From positions 1-17,134 of the forward strand of contig JALLBK010000237.1 in the NCBI GenBank assembly GCA_036940085.1: DNA of 17,134 nt, written 5' to 3'. The notes beneath the pieces are model-generated. The model did not search any database. It was not told the DNA's origin and saw nothing but the letters and a program-made list of their open reading frames with translations. Positions 15,508-17,134 of this stretch are shown piece by piece. Source of the DNA: Discostella pseudostelligera (taxonomy: Eukaryota > Bacillariophyta > Thalassiosirophyceae > Thalassiosirales > Thalassiosiraceae). The position numbers were made by a program, and so were the translations under genes. Numbering within the stretch: position 1 is the stretch's first letter; the number at the start of each line of letters is the position of its first letter.

Positions 15508-17082
15508 AGAGGTGCAGAGGTGTAGAGGTGGTGCAGAGGTGGTGCAGAGGTGGTGCAACGTTGGTGCAAAGATGGTGCAGAGGTGGTGCAGAGGTGGTGC
15601 AGAGGTGGTGCAGAGTGAGGTGATGCAGAGGGGTGCAGAGGTGGCGCAGAGGTGGTGCAGAGGTGGTGCAGAGGTACAGCGCAGGTAGCATGTGCAGAGG
15701 TGCAGAGGTGCTAAGTAGGAGCAGAGGCTCAGCAGAGGTGATTGTGCATGTGATTGTGCAGGTGCAGAGGTGGTGCAGATGTGGCGCAGAGATGGTGCAG
15801 AGGTGCAGATGCAGAGGTGCAGATGCAGAGGTGCTGTGGTGCTGAGTAGGTGCAGAGGTTCAGCAGAGATGATTGTGCAGGTGATTGTGCAGGTGATGGC
15901 ACAGGTGCAGAGCAGGTGCAAAGGTGCAGAGGTGGTGCAGAGCAGGTAGCAGGGGCAGAGGTGCAGGTGTGCAGAGGCAGATATGGAGGCGCTTAGGTGC
16001 TGAGTAGGAGCTGAGGTTCAGCAGAGCTGATTGTGCAGGTGCAATTGTGCAATGGTGCGAAGGTGAAGAGGTGCAAAGGTGCAAAGGTGCAAAGGTGCTA
16101 AGTAGGAGCAGAGGTGCAGAGGTGGTGCAGAGGTGGTGCAGAGGTGGTGCAGAGGTTGTGCAGAGGTGCAGAGGTGAAGGTGCTGAGGTGCTGAGTAGGT
16201 GCTCAGGTTCAGCAGAGGTGATTGTGCAGGTGCAGAGCAGGTGCAAAGTTACAGAGGTCATGCATAGCAGGTAGCAGGTGCAGAGGTGCAGATGCAGCTA
16301 CTGCGGTGCAGATGCACAGAGGCAGATATGAAGGTGCTGCTGAGGTGCTGAGTTGGAGCTGAGGTTCAGCAGAGCTGATTGTGCAGGTGCAAAGGTGCTG
16401 AGGTGCTGAGGTGCTGGGGCGCTGGGGCCCTGAGGTACTGAGTCGGTGCTGAGGTTCGACAGAGGTGATTGTGCAGGTGCAGAGCAGGCAGGTGCAAAGT
16501 CAAAGGTTCAGGGGTGATGCAGGGTTGATGCAAGGCGGTTCAGAAGAAGTGCAGAATAGGAGCAGTTGCAGGTGGAGGATGCAGAGGTGGTGCAGAGGTT
16601 GTGCAAAGTTGGCACAGTGATGGTGCAGAGGTGGTGCAGATGTGGTGCAGAGGTGGTGTAGAGGTGGTGCAGAGGTGGTGCAAAGTTGGTGCAAAGTGAG
16701 TGCAGAGGTGGTGCAGATGCAGAGGTTGTGCAGAGGTGATACAGAGGGGTGCAGAGGTGGTGCAGAGTGGTGCAGAGTGGATCAGAGATGGTACAGAGGG
16801 GTGCAGAGGTGGTGCAGAAGTGCGGAGGTGGTACAGAAAGTGCAGAGGTGGTGCAGAGGTGGTGCAAAGGTGGTGCAAAGGTGGTGCAGAGGTGCAGAGG
16901 TGCTAAGTAGGAGCAGAGGCTCAGCAGAGGTGATTGTGCATTTGGTGATTGTGCAGGTGCAGAGGTGGTGCAGATGTGGAGCAGTGATGGGGCAGAGCAG
17001 GTGTATAGGTGCAGATGCAGAGGTGAAGAGGTGCTGAGGTGCTGAGGTGCTGAGGTGCTGAGTGCTGAGTAGGTGCAGAGTG
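15508..17082. repeat. G-rich minisatellite, 11-bp unit with longer interspersed block
   Basis: The basic unit is GTGCAGAGGTG (11 bp), in clean tandem at about 15530-15610, 15640-15670, 16107-16160, 16625-16680 and 16840-16890, with many variants (GTGCAAAGGTG, GTGCAGATGTG, GTGCTGAGGTG). Interspersed is a ~45-bp block of the form GCTGAGTAGGAG... CAGCAGAGGTGATTGTGCAGG at 15710, 15841, 15999, 16190, 16347, 16437 and 16902, with partial copies at 16097 and 17064. Because 11 is not divisible by 3, every frame of one strand gives the same 11-residue repeat ([11 protein letters not shown] on +, [11 protein letters not shown] on -). The many frames here are therefore repeat artefacts. Confidence 0.95.
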
Positions 17083-17134
17083 TTGGAAGTAGGGGCGCCT
17101 CTTAGCCACGCCCCGTCCGTGTTCTAAACACACC
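17083..17134. other. Right edge of window, unique sequence
   Basis: 52 bp of GC-richer, non-repeat sequence after the minisatellite, cut by the window edge. Nothing can be assigned. Confidence 0.5.

Noticed and set aside
15508..17082. CRISPR-like array
   Set aside because: The repeats are contiguous and degenerate, without unique spacers of constant length, and the context is eukaryotic.
15472..17133. Many overlapping frames of 60-149 codons on both strands
   Set aside because: All are translations of the 11-bp minisatellite, whose every frame is open. None has non-repeat sequence of interest.

Overview
The window looks like nuclear DNA of a photosynthetic stramenopile, most likely a diatom (probably centric). 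The signs are: a WRKY19-like zinc-finger protein of the kind common in diatoms and oomycetes; long intronless genes full of Asp/Asn/Gln/Pro runs beside one gene with 91-130 nt GT-AG introns; a eukaryotic elongator tRNA-Met with internal pol III promoter boxes; and a thioredoxin-like protein whose N-terminus resembles a diatom plastid-targeting presequence. The species cannot be named from the sequence alone.

Layout. 1-353: no gene. 354-4460 (-): large, probably nuclear regulatory protein with a proline-rich tandem-repeat middle and four CX4CX9CX2H fingers near the C-terminus. 4461-5032: upstream spacer with a TGACGTCA site and a TATA box that serves the next gene. 5033-5105 (+): tRNA-Met(CAT) with a T-run terminator. 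5346-8855 (+): 1169-aa acidic protein whose first ~265 residues look like a TPP1/Est3-type telomeric OB-fold. This is the most interesting candidate in the window. 9013-11073 (-): choline-transporter-like (CTL/PNS1) membrane protein, reconstructed here as six exons including a 19-nt microexon. 11074-11840: divergent promoter with a 10-bp-phased TGCGG array and three TTCCCGCC (E2F-like) sites. 11841-12740 (+): thioredoxin-fold protein with a CKLC active site.

12741-17134 is gene-poor and AT-richer. It holds a ~475-bp MITE-like element with ~95-bp terminal inverted repeats flanked by TA (13926-14400), a possible degenerate or spliced coding remnant (14454-15020), and a ~1.6-kb G-rich minisatellite (15508-17082). 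The minisatellite is built on the 11-bp unit GTGCAGAGGTG and is interrupted by a longer recurring block.

The genes do not form an operon and most are unrelated in function. The one possible regulatory link is the 13-mer TTCCCGCCATTTT. It lies upstream of the OB-fold gene and recurs in the CTL/thioredoxin divergent promoter, consistent with E2F/DP-type cell-cycle control. All homology statements rest on remembered family motifs, not on database searches.
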